Shown: one piece after another, positions 18,336 through 26,690 of the stretch
Layout of the letters: every line of letters begins with the position of its first letter
Position numbering within the stretch: the stretch's first letter is position 1
From: Streptomyces actinomycinicus
GTDB taxonomy: Bacteria > Actinomycetota > Actinomycetes > Streptomycetales > Streptomycetaceae
Assembly: GCF_016741775.1 (NCBI RefSeq)
Contig: NZ_JAERRK010000023.1
Span: 101,249 to 165,248, forward strand
Reading direction: 5' to 3'
DNA: 64,000 bases
Program-made: the position numbers and the translations under genes
The notes under the pieces: model-generated
What the model was told of the DNA's origin: nothing
The model's input: the letters and a program-made list of their open reading frames with translations, nothing else
Databases searched by the model: none

Positions 18336-19873
18336 GGGCGTGCTTCCTCCACGTTGCGGCGGCGGTTTCGGCCGGAGACGGCTCGGGGCCGGGGTCTGCC
18401 GGTGATGCGCGCGGCGGCCAGCTTCCCCGACAGCAGCACGGGCGGCACTCCCACGCCGGGCGTGGTGCCGCAGCCGGCCAGCACGGCGTTGGCCGTCCCG
18501 CGCACGAGGTTGCGCGGGCGGAAGGGCCCGGTCTGGGCGAAGGTGTGCGCGGCGGAGAACGGCGTTCCCGCCGCGTGACCCTGCGCGCTCCAGTCGGCGG
18601 GCGTCACCAGGCACTCCTCCTGGATGGCCGACGCGATGCCGGCAAGGCCCCGGCGGTCGAGTTCGCGCAGCAGGCTGTCGCGGTAGCGCACGGTGAGCCC
18701 GGACCAGTCGGCGGCGCCCGGGCCGATGTCGGTGTTGGGGCAGGGAGCGAGGACGTAGTGCAGGTGGCGGCCCGGCGGGGCCAGGCCGGGATCGGTCGCG
18801 GTGGGCCGGGTGATGAGCAGGGAGGGGTCGCTCATCAGCTCGCCGGTGCGGGTCAGTTCACGGAAGGTGTGCCGCCACGCGTGTCCGAAGGACAGGGTGT
18901 GGTGGGCCAGCTCCGGCCAGGTACGGTCGCAACCGGCGTGCAGGAGCACCGCGGACGGGGCGTGCCGCAGCCGCACCGCGCGGCGCGGCGCGCGGCCCAG
19001 CAGGCGGTAGGACACCGGCAGGTCGGGGGTGAGGACGACGGCGTCGCAGGCGATGCGCTGATCGTCGGTCACCACGGCGGTGACGCGCTCCCCGGCGCGT
19101 TCCAGACGGGTCACCCGTTGTCGGTAGCGGAACTCGGCCCCGGCCGCGGCTGCGACGTCGGCCATCGCCCGGGGCAGGGCGTACATGCCCCCGCGCGGGA
19201 AGTACACCCCGGCAACGGTGTCCATGTAGGCGATCACCGCGTAGGCGGCCAGTGCCCGCTCGGGCGGGACGCCGGCGTACAGGGCCTGGAAGGAGAAGAC
19301 GCGGCGCAGCCGTTCGTCGCGCAGGTGGCGGGCGATGTGCGCCTCCCAGCGGCCGAAGCCGCCGAGTGCGCCGAGGCGCAGCAGGTCGGGGGTGAGAAGC
19401 CGCACCGGCGAGTCGAAGTCGGCGTCGAGGAAGCGGCTCCGCTCGACCTGGTACAGACGGCCCAGCCAGTGCCGCAGGCGGCGGTACCCGGCGGCGTCGG
19501 CGCTTCCGGCGAACCGTTCGATCTCCGCCTCCATCGCCCCGGCGTCGGTGTGCACGTCGAGGACGCTGCCGTCGGCGAAGCGCGCCCGGTAGGCGGGGTG
19601 CAGCGCGATGAGTTCGACGTGGTCGCGCAGCGAGGCTCCGACCGCGGCGAACGCCTCGTCGGCGATGTCCGGCATGGTGAGCACGGTCGGTCCGGTGTCG
19701 ATCAGGTAGCCGCCGAGTTCCAGTCGTCCGGCCCGTCCGCCGGGCCGCGGGTCGCGTTCGACGACGGTGACGCGCCGGCCGGCGCCGAGCAGGTGCAAGG
19801 CGGCGGACAGACCGGCGAGACCGGCGCCGACCACCACGACGTGGTCGGTGCGTCCCGGGATCCGGCGGGTCAC
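18332..19873 (-). CDS. crtI: Phytoene desaturase (lycopene-forming)
   Basis: 513-aa CrtI-type FAD enzyme that introduces four double bonds into phytoene to give lycopene. The N-terminal dinucleotide-binding fold is at residues 11-40 (GAGLAG at 16-21, then VERDPRPGGRAG). The C-terminal flavin loop GCGTTPGVGVPPVLLSGK matches the family's conserved end. Length is normal. The GTG start at 19873 overlaps the crtE stop (GTGA) and has GGAGG seven bases upstream. Membrane-associated activity is expected, as for other CrtI enzymes. Confidence 0.96.
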   Translation of the reverse strand: MTRRIPGRTDHVVVVGAGLAGLSAALHLLGAGRRVTVVERDPRPGGRAGRLELGGYLIDTGPTVLTMPDIADEAFAAVGASLRDHVELIALHPAYRARFADGSVLDVHTDAGAMEAEIERFAGSADAAGYRRLRHWLGRLYQVERSRFLDADFDSPVRLLTPDLLRLGALGGFGRWEAHIARHLRDERLRRVFSFQALYAGVPPERALAAYAVIAYMDTVAGVYFPRGGMYALPRAMADVAAAAGAEFRYRQRVTRLERAGERVTAVVTDDQRIACDAVVLTPDLPVSYRLLGRAPRRAVRLRHAPSAVLLHAGCDRTWPELAHHTLSFGHAWRHTFRELTRTGELMSDPSLLITRPTATDPGLAPPGRHLHYVLAPCPNTDIGPGAADWSGLTVRYRDSLLRELDRRGLAGIASAIQEECLVTPADWSAQGHAAGTPFSAAHTFAQTGPFRPRNLVRGTANAVLAGCGTTPGVGVPPVLLSGKLAAARITGRPRPRAVSGRNRRRNVEEARP

Positions 19874-21138
19874 CGGCCCGCCTCCGTTCGCGCAGCGGCC
19901 GGGACGGCGGCCGGTGGTCGGCTCGGCTCGGGCAGCGGGCCGGAGGCACCGGTGATCTCGGTCAGCAGGGCACACAGCCGGGCAGCCGCTCCCGGCTCCA
20001 GAGCCGCGGTGCTGAGTTCGCGCAGGCACTGACGGGTCAGTCGGGTGATCTTCGCCTCCACCAGTTCGCGGGCTCCCGTGGCGGTGATGACCTCCCGCAC
20101 CTCGACCAGTTCGCTCTCGGTCAGACCGGCGCGGCCCACCGTCCGCTCCAGCAGGCCGAGCACATACCGGTCACCGGCGGCCGTGGCGAGGGCACGGGCG
20201 ACTGCCAGCGGATACGTGGGCTTGCCCTCGCGTACGTCCCCGCCGGACGGCTTGCCGGTGACCTCGGGGTCGGCGAACAGGTCGTCCAGGTCGTCCCGCA
20301 GCTGGAAGGCGAGGCCCGCCCTGCGCCCGGCGCGGCACAGCGTCCCCGTGGTGGCGGGGTCGGCTCCGGCCAGGACCGCGCCCAGCTCCAGCGGCCGTTC
20401 CACCGTGTACCGGGCACTTTTGAGGCAGGCGGCGCGAATCGAGTGGGTCACGGTGCGCACGGAGGTGGCCTGGCCCTGCACGTCGAGGTACTGGCCGGCC
20501 GCCAACTCGGTGCGCAGGGCCCGCCAGGCCCCGTTCAACCGGCGTGCGCTGTCGTGCGGAAGCCCGGCGTCCAGCAGCAGGCCCGCCAGCGCGTCGTCCG
20601 CCCAGACCAGGGCCAGGTCCCCGGCGAGCACCGCGGCGGACGTACCGAGTGCGTGCGCGGCGGCCTGCGACGTCGCTGCGGCGTACTGATCGGCCACGTC
20701 GGTGTGCAGGGACGGTGTGCCGCGGCGGCTGGGTGCCCGGTCCATGAGGTCGTCCTGGACGAGGGCGCAGGTCTGGACGAGTTCGAGGGCCGCCGCCGCC
20801 CCCAGCGTCGCGCGTACCTGGGCGGGATTCCCTCCGCCGCAGGCGCGCAGGGACCACCACATGAGCCGGGGGCGGATCCGGCGTCCGCCGCGCCGGGTGA
20901 AGCCCGCCACCCGTTCGGCGATGTCGTGGGCGAACACCGCGTCCAACTCGTGGCAGCCGGCGAGGCGGTCGGCGAGGAGCGCCCGCAGTTCCCGGCCGAC
21001 GGCACCCGCGACATCGGCGTCCACTTCGGATGCGTCGCACGGGCCGGCCGGCTCCCTGACTCCCTCGTGGCGGGCCACGGCGGGTGGCCTGTGCGGTGAG
21101 TCCGTCGTGAGACCACGGACCGCCCGGATGGAACCCAT
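19870..21138 (-). CDS. crtE: Geranylgeranyl diphosphate synthase
   Basis: 422-aa trans-isoprenyl diphosphate synthase supplying C20 GGPP for phytoene formation. The first Asp-rich motif DDLMD lies at 129-133, the second DDLDD at 282-286, with GRRIRPRL before the first as in the family. The ATG at 21138 has a GAGAGGA site. It is the first gene of the minus-strand crt operon; its promoter must lie in the 227-bp gap shared with crtY. The N-terminal 40 residues and a Pro/Ala-rich C-terminal tail are extra to the fold. Confidence 0.95.
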   Translation of the reverse strand: MGSIRAVRGLTTDSPHRPPAVARHEGVREPAGPCDASEVDADVAGAVGRELRALLADRLAGCHELDAVFAHDIAERVAGFTRRGGRRIRPRLMWWSLRACGGGNPAQVRATLGAAAALELVQTCALVQDDLMDRAPSRRGTPSLHTDVADQYAAATSQAAAHALGTSAAVLAGDLALVWADDALAGLLLDAGLPHDSARRLNGAWRALRTELAAGQYLDVQGQATSVRTVTHSIRAACLKSARYTVERPLELGAVLAGADPATTGTLCRAGRRAGLAFQLRDDLDDLFADPEVTGKPSGGDVREGKPTYPLAVARALATAAGDRYVLGLLERTVGRAGLTESELVEVREVITATGARELVEAKITRLTRQCLRELSTAALEPGAAARLCALLTEITGASGPLPEPSRPPAAVPAAARTEAGR

Positions 21139-21365
21139 CGCGGATCCTCTCGCCGTATGCGGGGGCTACGCCCCGAACCTGTTCCTGTCGCGCCGGTGCT
21201 GCGTTGTCACACATTCCGCGCCGGTCGCCCTGTCGGATGCGCCGTTCGGTGGAGATGCCGGCGCCATGGGTACGCGGGCGTCCGACACGCTCCCGGCTGC
21301 ATCCGCCGCGAGCGGCGGCCGGGAAGACTGACGGCAGGAGGGACCGGCCTGGGAAGGGAGCCGCC
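21139..21365. promoter_or_regulatory. Divergent crtE/crtY promoter region
   Basis: A 227-bp gap that must carry the promoters of both carotenoid operons. A CGCGCCGGT direct repeat occurs twice (about 21189 and 21217), and a GGGGC-TAC-GCCCC hairpin lies at about 21161-21173 near crtE. In other Streptomyces, crt transcription is light-induced through the MerR-type LitR and the sigma factor LitS. I cannot assign a specific site here. Confidence 0.5.
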
Positions 21366-22562
21366 GTGCACGTCACCTCGGACGTCGCCGTCGTGGGCGC
21401 AGGGGCCGCCGGGCTCTCGCTGGCCCTGCGGCTGGCACGGCCGCCTGCGGGCGCCCGCCGGGTGACGGCGGTGCTGCTGGCGGCACCGCCGGGCCCATTC
21501 CGGGCGCCGGAGCGCACCTGGTGCTACTGGGAGGCTGGAACGGGGCCGTACGACGGGGCGCTCACCGCCTCATGGCAGCGGCTGCGCGTGCGCAGCGGTG
21601 ACGGGCGAACGGTGGACGCCGCCATCACGCCCCTGCACTACAAGATGCTGCGCTCCCCCGCCTTCGAGGAACTGGCCGGCGAAGTGATCGCCGACAGCCC
21701 GCACATGACGGCCGTTCCGGCCCTGGTCGAACGGGTCGAGTCCGCGCCGGGCAACGTGCTGGTGCACGCCCGGCGGGCCGACGGCGGCCGGGTGACCGTG
21801 CGCGCCCGCTGGGTGTTCGACTCCCGCCCGCCAGTGCGCCTGCCGCCGGCCCGCACGACGCTGCTGCAGCACTTCCGAGGGTGGTTCGTCCGCACCCGCC
21901 GGCCGGTGTTCGATCCGGCCACCGTGGAGTTCATGGATTTCCGCACTCCGCAACCCGCCCACGGGCTGTCGTTCGGCTACGTCCTGCCCACCACCCCGCG
22001 AGAGGCGCTGGTCGAGTACACGGAGTTCTCCCGCCGCACACTCGGCTCGGAGGCGTACGACCACGCGTTGCGGCACTACATCGGCCGCGTCCTGGACGCC
22101 GGGGACCACGAGGTCACCGCATGCGAGCAGGGCGTCATTCCGATGACGGACGCGGACTTTCCCCGGCAGACCGCCGCCCGCGTATTCCGGATCGGGGCCG
22201 CGGCGGGCGCCACCCGGCCCTCGACCGGCTACACCTTCAGCGCCGTGCAGCGCCAGACCGACGCCGTGGCCGCCGCGCTCCACGCAGGCCGCCACCCCCT
22301 GCCCCCGCGCGCCCACTCGGCCCGCTCCCGACTCATGGACGCGGTTCTGCTCCACGCCCTCGACCACGGCCGGGTCGACGGGCCGGCCTTTTTCACCAGG
22401 TTGTTCACTCACGTGCCCGCGCACCGGCTCCTGCGTTTCCTGGACGGGCGCACCAGCCTTCCGGAGGATCTGTCCATCGGCCTGCACGTCCCCGTCGCAG
22501 CGATGCTCGGCTCGGCTCTCGCCCTGCCTTTCACCCCACGCGGAAACAGCCCGACCGCTTGA
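21366..22562 (+). CDS. crtY: Lycopene beta-cyclase
   Basis: 398-aa CrtY-type flavoprotein that cyclises both ends of lycopene to beta-carotene. The N-terminal nucleotide fold has GAGAAG at 11-16, and the family signature RTWCYWE lies at about 50-56. DFRTPQPAHGLSFGYVLP and RIGAAAGATRPSTGYTF are further conserved blocks. The GTG start follows GGGAG by five bases; earlier in-frame codons run into the promoter. First gene of the plus-strand operon crtY-crtT-crtU. Confidence 0.95.
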   Translation: MHVTSDVAVVGAGAAGLSLALRLARPPAGARRVTAVLLAAPPGPFRAPERTWCYWEAGTGPYDGALTASWQRLRVRSGDGRTVDAAITPLHYKMLRSPAFEELAGEVIADSPHMTAVPALVERVESAPGNVLVHARRADGGRVTVRARWVFDSRPPVRLPPARTTLLQHFRGWFVRTRRPVFDPATVEFMDFRTPQPAHGLSFGYVLPTTPREALVEYTEFSRRTLGSEAYDHALRHYIGRVLDAGDHEVTACEQGVIPMTDADFPRQTAARVFRIGAAAGATRPSTGYTFSAVQRQTDAVAAALHAGRHPLPPRAHSARSRLMDAVLLHALDHGRVDGPAFFTRLFTHVPAHRLLRFLDGRTSLPEDLSIGLHVPVAAMLGSALALPFTPRGNSPTA

Positions 22563-22594
22563 CTCCCGGAGCCCATGACCCGTTACGGAGAGGC

Positions 22595-23329
22595 ATGCCC
22601 CTGCTACGCGACGCCGACCTGACAGCCGCTTTCGACCATGCCGCCCGCAGCTATGACACCCTCGTGGCGGCCAATCCCGGCTACCACGCCCACCTGCGCC
22701 GCTCCGCCCGGCGCCTGTGCCTGCCCGGCGATGGCCGGGGCCTGAACCTGCTGGACCTCGGCTGCGGCACGGGCGCCTCGACGGCGGCGCTGGCCGCCGT
22801 GCTGCCCGGCGCGGAGATCACGGCCGTCGACGCTTCGCCCGGCATGCTGCGCCGTGCGGCCCGCCGGCCGTGGCCACGGCCGGTGCGTTTCGTGCACGCG
22901 CCGGTTGAACATCTGGCCGACGCCGGGGTGACGGGCCCGTTCGACGCCGTCTTCGCCGCCTACCTGCTACGCAACACCGCCGATCCGGACGCCGTGCTCG
23001 CCTCCGCACTCCGGCTGCTCGCGCCGCACGGCCGGCTGGCGGTGCACGAATACGCGTTGAGCGGACGGGCGGCGCACCGGGCGGTGTGGAACGCGGTGTG
23101 CGGCGGACTCGTCCTGCCAGTCGCCGCGCTGCTCGGCGACGGAGCGCTCTACCGGCATCTGCGGCGCAGTGTCATCGCCTTCGACACGGCCGAACAGCTC
23201 GGGGAGCGCGTGCGGCGGGCCGGGTTCGAACGGGTGCGGGTCCTGCCCCTGCCGGGCTGGCAGACGGGCATCACCCACACCGTCGTGGCGCGCCGCCCGT
23301 CCGCCGGCACCGGCGAGGTGCTGCGATGA
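22595..23329 (+). CDS. crtT: Carotenoid-cluster SAM methyltransferase
   Basis: 244-aa class I methyltransferase. Motif I is LLDLGCGTG at 52-60, with VDAS at the end of strand 2 and the acidic/Asn post-I region in the normal places. The 31-base gap from crtY, a GGAGAGG site and an ATGA overlap with crtU place it in the operon. Its homologue is called crtT in the S. griseus-type cluster. Isorenieratene itself needs no separate methyltransferase, because the methyl shift is done by CrtU, so its substrate remains open. Confidence 0.88.
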   Translation: MPLLRDADLTAAFDHAARSYDTLVAANPGYHAHLRRSARRLCLPGDGRGLNLLDLGCGTGASTAALAAVLPGAEITAVDASPGMLRRAARRPWPRPVRFVHAPVEHLADAGVTGPFDAVFAAYLLRNTADPDAVLASALRLLAPHGRLAVHEYALSGRAAHRAVWNAVCGGLVLPVAALLGDGALYRHLRRSVIAFDTAEQLGERVRRAGFERVRVLPLPGWQTGITHTVVARRPSAGTGEVLR

Positions 23330-24897
23330 CCGGGCCAGGTCCGCGTTCCGCCGACGGAACCCGCCCACCCCGACCCGGCCGGGACCGGCTGGCTCGTCTG
23401 CTGCCCGCACCGCCGGGCGCCGACCGTGCCGCAGGGACCGGCACACCGCACGTCGCGGTCGTCGGCGGCGGCATCGCGGGACTGACCGCGGCCACCGCTC
23501 TGGCCGAACGCGGCGTACGCGTCACCCTGTACGAGCGCGAGGCCCAGCTCGGCGGGCGGCTGACCGGATGGCCCACACGGCTGGCCGACGGTACGACGGT
23601 GACGATGAGCCGGGGCTTTCACGCCTTCTTCCGGCAGTACTACAACCTGCGCGCCCTCTTGCGCCGCACCGACCCGGGCCTGTGCCGCCTGACCGGCCTG
23701 CCCGATTACCGCTTGCAGCACGGCAGTGGCCGGCAGGACAGCTTCCGGCACGTGCCGCGCACTCCGCCGTGGAGCGCGCTCGGATTCGTAGCACTGAGCC
23801 CGTCGTTCTCCCTGGGGGATGTGGCCCGGATGCACGCCCGCTCGGCACTGCCGCTCCTCGACGTGCGGGTACCCGCGGTCTACGACCGTCTCGACCAGGT
23901 CAGCGCGTACGACTTCCTGGAAGCCATCGGTTTCCCGGCGGCGGCGCGGCACCTTGCCTTCGAGGTCTTCTCCCGCAGCTTCTTCGCCGATCCCCGGCAG
24001 CTGTCGGCCGCGGAGATGGCGCTGATGTTCCACATCTATTTCCTCGGCTCGGCCGAGGGCCTGCTCTTCGACGTGCCCAGGGAGCCGTTTCCGCAGGCAC
24101 TGTGGGACCCCCTCGCCGGCCGCCTGCACCGACTCGGCGTGCGCATGCGCACCGGCACCGCGGTGGAGGGCGTCTCCGTCCAGCCCACGGGTGGCTTCGT
24201 CGTGTCCGCCGCGAGCGGCGAGGAAACGTACGACGCCGTGCTGCTCGCCCTCGACCCTTCGGCGCTGCGCTCACTGGTGGCCCGCTCCAGCGGTCTCGGT
24301 GACGACGAGTGGCGTGAGCGCGTGGCGCGGCTGCGCACGGCTCCGCCCTTCCTCGTGTCCCGCCTCTGGCTGGACTCGCCCGTGCGTGCGGACCGGCCGG
24401 GGTTCCTCGGGACCGGCGGATACGGCGCCTTGGACAACGTCAGTGTGCTCAGCGACTGGGAAGGCGAGGCCGCCCGTTGGGCCGCCCGTACCGGCGGATC
24501 GGTCGTGGAACTGCACGCCTACGCCCTTCCCGAAAGCGCCGACAGGGCTGTCACCCAGAAGAAGCTCCTTGACGAACTCCATCGCCTCTACCCGGAGACC
24601 CGTCGGGCCCGGGTGGTGGACGCTCGCCATGAATGGCGGGCCGACTGCCCCCTGTTCCCGGTCGGCGGACACGCCGACCGCCCCCGTGTGCGCACTCCCA
24701 CGCCCGGCCTGGTGCTCGCCGGTGACGTCGTCCGTACCGACCTGCCGGTGGCTCTGATGGAACGGGCGTCCACCAGCGGTTTCCTCGCCGCCAACACCCT
24801 GTTGCGCCGCTGGGGGCTGCAAGGCCATGCCCTGTGGACGGTGCCCGGCCGGGGCCGGTCGGCCCTGCTGCGATGGGCGGCGGCGCGCCTCGGGTGA
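23326..24897 (+). CDS. crtU: Beta-carotene desaturase/methyl-shift enzyme (isorenieratene synthase)
   Basis: 523-aa FAD enzyme of the CrtI-related family that aromatises both rings of beta-carotene with migration of a methyl group, giving isorenieratene. The nucleotide-binding fold lies at 42-72 (VGGGIAG at 46-52, then YEREAQLGGRL). SRGFHAFFRQYYNLR at about 100 and the C-terminal GLVLAGDVVRTDLPVALME block are typical of CrtU. The ATG overlaps the crtT stop (ATGA). Last gene of the operon. Confidence 0.93.
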   Translation: MTGPGPRSADGTRPPRPGRDRLARLLPAPPGADRAAGTGTPHVAVVGGGIAGLTAATALAERGVRVTLYEREAQLGGRLTGWPTRLADGTTVTMSRGFHAFFRQYYNLRALLRRTDPGLCRLTGLPDYRLQHGSGRQDSFRHVPRTPPWSALGFVALSPSFSLGDVARMHARSALPLLDVRVPAVYDRLDQVSAYDFLEAIGFPAAARHLAFEVFSRSFFADPRQLSAAEMALMFHIYFLGSAEGLLFDVPREPFPQALWDPLAGRLHRLGVRMRTGTAVEGVSVQPTGGFVVSAASGEETYDAVLLALDPSALRSLVARSSGLGDDEWRERVARLRTAPPFLVSRLWLDSPVRADRPGFLGTGGYGALDNVSVLSDWEGEAARWAARTGGSVVELHAYALPESADRAVTQKKLLDELHRLYPETRRARVVDARHEWRADCPLFPVGGHADRPRVRTPTPGLVLAGDVVRTDLPVALMERASTSGFLAANTLLRRWGLQGHALWTVPGRGRSALLRWAAARLG

Positions 24898-25036
24898 TGA
24901 CCGGCCGAGCACATGCGAACAGGAAGGGACCCTCTGACCCCGCGTATTCGTCGGCGGCGGACGGCGGGCGCGGTCGCAGCCGGCCGATGAGTTTCCGGCG
25001 GTTGTGCGGTCTACCCGTCGACGAAGGGAGCGCACC
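24898..25036. promoter_or_regulatory. Gap after crtU, leader of the RibD-like gene
   Basis: 139 bases. No clear terminator follows crtU, so read-through into the next gene is possible; GGGAG precedes the next ATG by six bases. Confidence 0.3.
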
Positions 25037-25642
25037 ATGCGCAAGGTCATCGTTTGCACGTTCCTGACGCTGGACGGCGTCATGCAGGCGCCGGGCGGTC
25101 CGGACGAGGACGCCGAGTCGGGCTTCGAGCACGGCGGCTGGCAGAAACCGGTGACGGACGACGAGGTCGGCACGGCCATCGCCGGTTGGTACGAGCACTC
25201 CGACGCGATGCTGCTCGGCCGCAAGACGTACGAGATCTTCGCGGCGTACTGGCCGACCGCCGATCCCGGCAACCCGTTCACCGATCGGATGAACAGCATG
25301 CACAAGTACGTGGCGTCTCGGAGCCTGGCAGCCGTCGAGTGGCGGAATTCCACGCTGCTGGCGGGCGACGTCGTCGATGCCGTACGCGAGCTGAAGGCGT
25401 CCGACGGCGGCAACATCAACGTCGTCGGCAGCGCCGACCTCGCCCAGACCCTCATGCGGCACGATCTCGTCGACGAGTACCGGCTGACCATCCACCCGGT
25501 GATCATCGGCACCGGCAAACGGCTGTTCGCCGACGGAGCGATCCCCACTGCGCTGGAGCCGGTCAGCGTCTCGACGACGAAGGGCGGCACCATCGTCGGC
25601 GTCTACCGGCCGAATGGTAAGCCCAGCTACGACACCTACTAG
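25037..25642 (+). CDS. RibD C-terminal/dihydrofolate-reductase-fold reductase
   Basis: 201-aa single-domain protein of the DHFR/RibD-C superfamily, which usually binds NADPH. MRKVIVCTFLTLDGVMQAPG at the start, then MLLGRKTYE (about 57-65), INVVGSADLAQTLM and EYRLTIHPVIIGTGKRLF match the family's conserved blocks. These stand-alone proteins are common in actinomycetes and are mostly of unknown substrate; it is unlikely to be a housekeeping DHFR. Same direction as crtU, 139 bases downstream. Confidence 0.88.
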   Translation: MRKVIVCTFLTLDGVMQAPGGPDEDAESGFEHGGWQKPVTDDEVGTAIAGWYEHSDAMLLGRKTYEIFAAYWPTADPGNPFTDRMNSMHKYVASRSLAAVEWRNSTLLAGDVVDAVRELKASDGGNINVVGSADLAQTLMRHDLVDEYRLTIHPVIIGTGKRLFADGAIPTALEPVSVSTTKGGTIVGVYRPNGKPSYDTY

Positions 25643-25655
25643 CCGCTGCGCGGCT
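25641..25655 (+). terminator. Small hairpin over the reductase stop codon
   Basis: AGCCGC-TGC-GCGGCT, a perfect 6-bp stem with a 3-base loop that begins inside the TAG stop. Short, so uncertain. Confidence 0.3.
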
Positions 25656-25768
25656 CGTGACCTGCCGCCTTCTCGGCGCGTTCCGGGGCCCTCCAGTGTC
25701 TGGGGGGCCGCCTTCGCCGGGGTGGGCGGACACCGACGCCAGGGCGGCCTCCCTGCGCATGGTCCCGT

Positions 25769-26362
25769 GTGTCTGAGCGAGCGGATACGCCCTTGCTGGG
25801 TGAAGCTGAAGACGTGAGCTTCAGAAGCGAGCACCCGGTGAGCGCCGAGCAGATCAGCGCAGCGCTGGCCGCTCTGGCGGCCGAGCCGGCGGCGGACCCG
25901 GAGAAGCGGCCCGAGGGGCCGCAGGAAGGAGACCGCCTGCACCTGCTGGGCAGTCTGCTGGCGAAAACGGAACTCGAGATCACCGCCGCGACCCGCCTGA
26001 CGGAGGAAGAGGAGATCGAGGACGTCCTCGAGACGCTGCTCGGCTGGGGGGAACAGCTGGGAGCAGACCACGACCTCGCGGTCAACGTCCTGACGAACCG
26101 ACTGCATCGCACCGCCTTGCAGGTCTCCGAACCCGAGGCGGAAGAACTGCCCCCCGGCCGAGAGGCCGCCTACGCCGCCGTCATGACAGCGGTGTACACA
26201 CTCAGCGCCCAGCTGCACGCGGAGCGTGAGGACGCGGAGGGAACCCGGCACGCTCTGAGCGGGGCGGAAGAGGCCCTCATCGACATCCTGCAAGGCATGC
26301 ATGACCTGCGCGTCGCCATCGGTGACGCGCCGGGGCCGGAGGACGAGGCCGACAACAGCTGA
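25769..26362 (+). CDS. Acidic, helical hypothetical protein
   Basis: Up to 197 aa, rich in Ala, Glu and Leu, with no membrane segment. Long amphipathic helices are likely (for example LTEEEEIEDVLETLLGWG and HALSGAEEALIDILQGMHDL). The GTG at 25769 gives the longest product but has no ribosome site; a GTG at 25814, giving a product that begins with FRSEHPVSAEQ after its first two residues, is an equally good start. GC3 is high, as expected for a real gene. I do not recognise the family and no neighbour suggests a role. Confidence 0.6.
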   Translation: MSERADTPLLGEAEDVSFRSEHPVSAEQISAALAALAAEPAADPEKRPEGPQEGDRLHLLGSLLAKTELEITAATRLTEEEEIEDVLETLLGWGEQLGADHDLAVNVLTNRLHRTALQVSEPEAEELPPGREAAYAAVMTAVYTLSAQLHAEREDAEGTRHALSGAEEALIDILQGMHDLRVAIGDAPGPEDEADNS

Positions 26363-26690
26363 CCCGTGCGGCACAGTCCACGCCGGAGCGGCTGCCGCCA
26401 TGCCCGGCCAAGCGTCCACCGCACCACCGGCCAGCCCGGCGAACGAGCCGGTTGGCACTCCGCCGCGGGCTTCGAGGTGTCCTTCACTCTCGCCCCGCAG
26501 CACACACTCTCCCCCCGCAGCACACCACCGGCCGGTACCAGGGCGTCTTCGGCCTTGGCGCCGGCCTTGCCGAGGCCCTCGGCCCAGGACCGGGGGGCTC
26601 AGCGATGCCCGAGCCCCACCCGGGCGGAACACAACGATGCCTGGGTCGAAGGGGCGGCACTCATGCGGAAGGACGACTGCAGGTGATCCG
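26363..26690. other. Convergent gap, nothing recognised
   Basis: 328 bases between the ends of two convergent genes. No clear hairpin terminator and no supported gene. Confidence 0.35.

Noticed and set aside
18336..18614. Longer N-terminus for crtB
   Set aside because: It runs inside crtI in another frame and has no phytoene-synthase content; the GTG overlapping the crtI stop has a good ribosome site.
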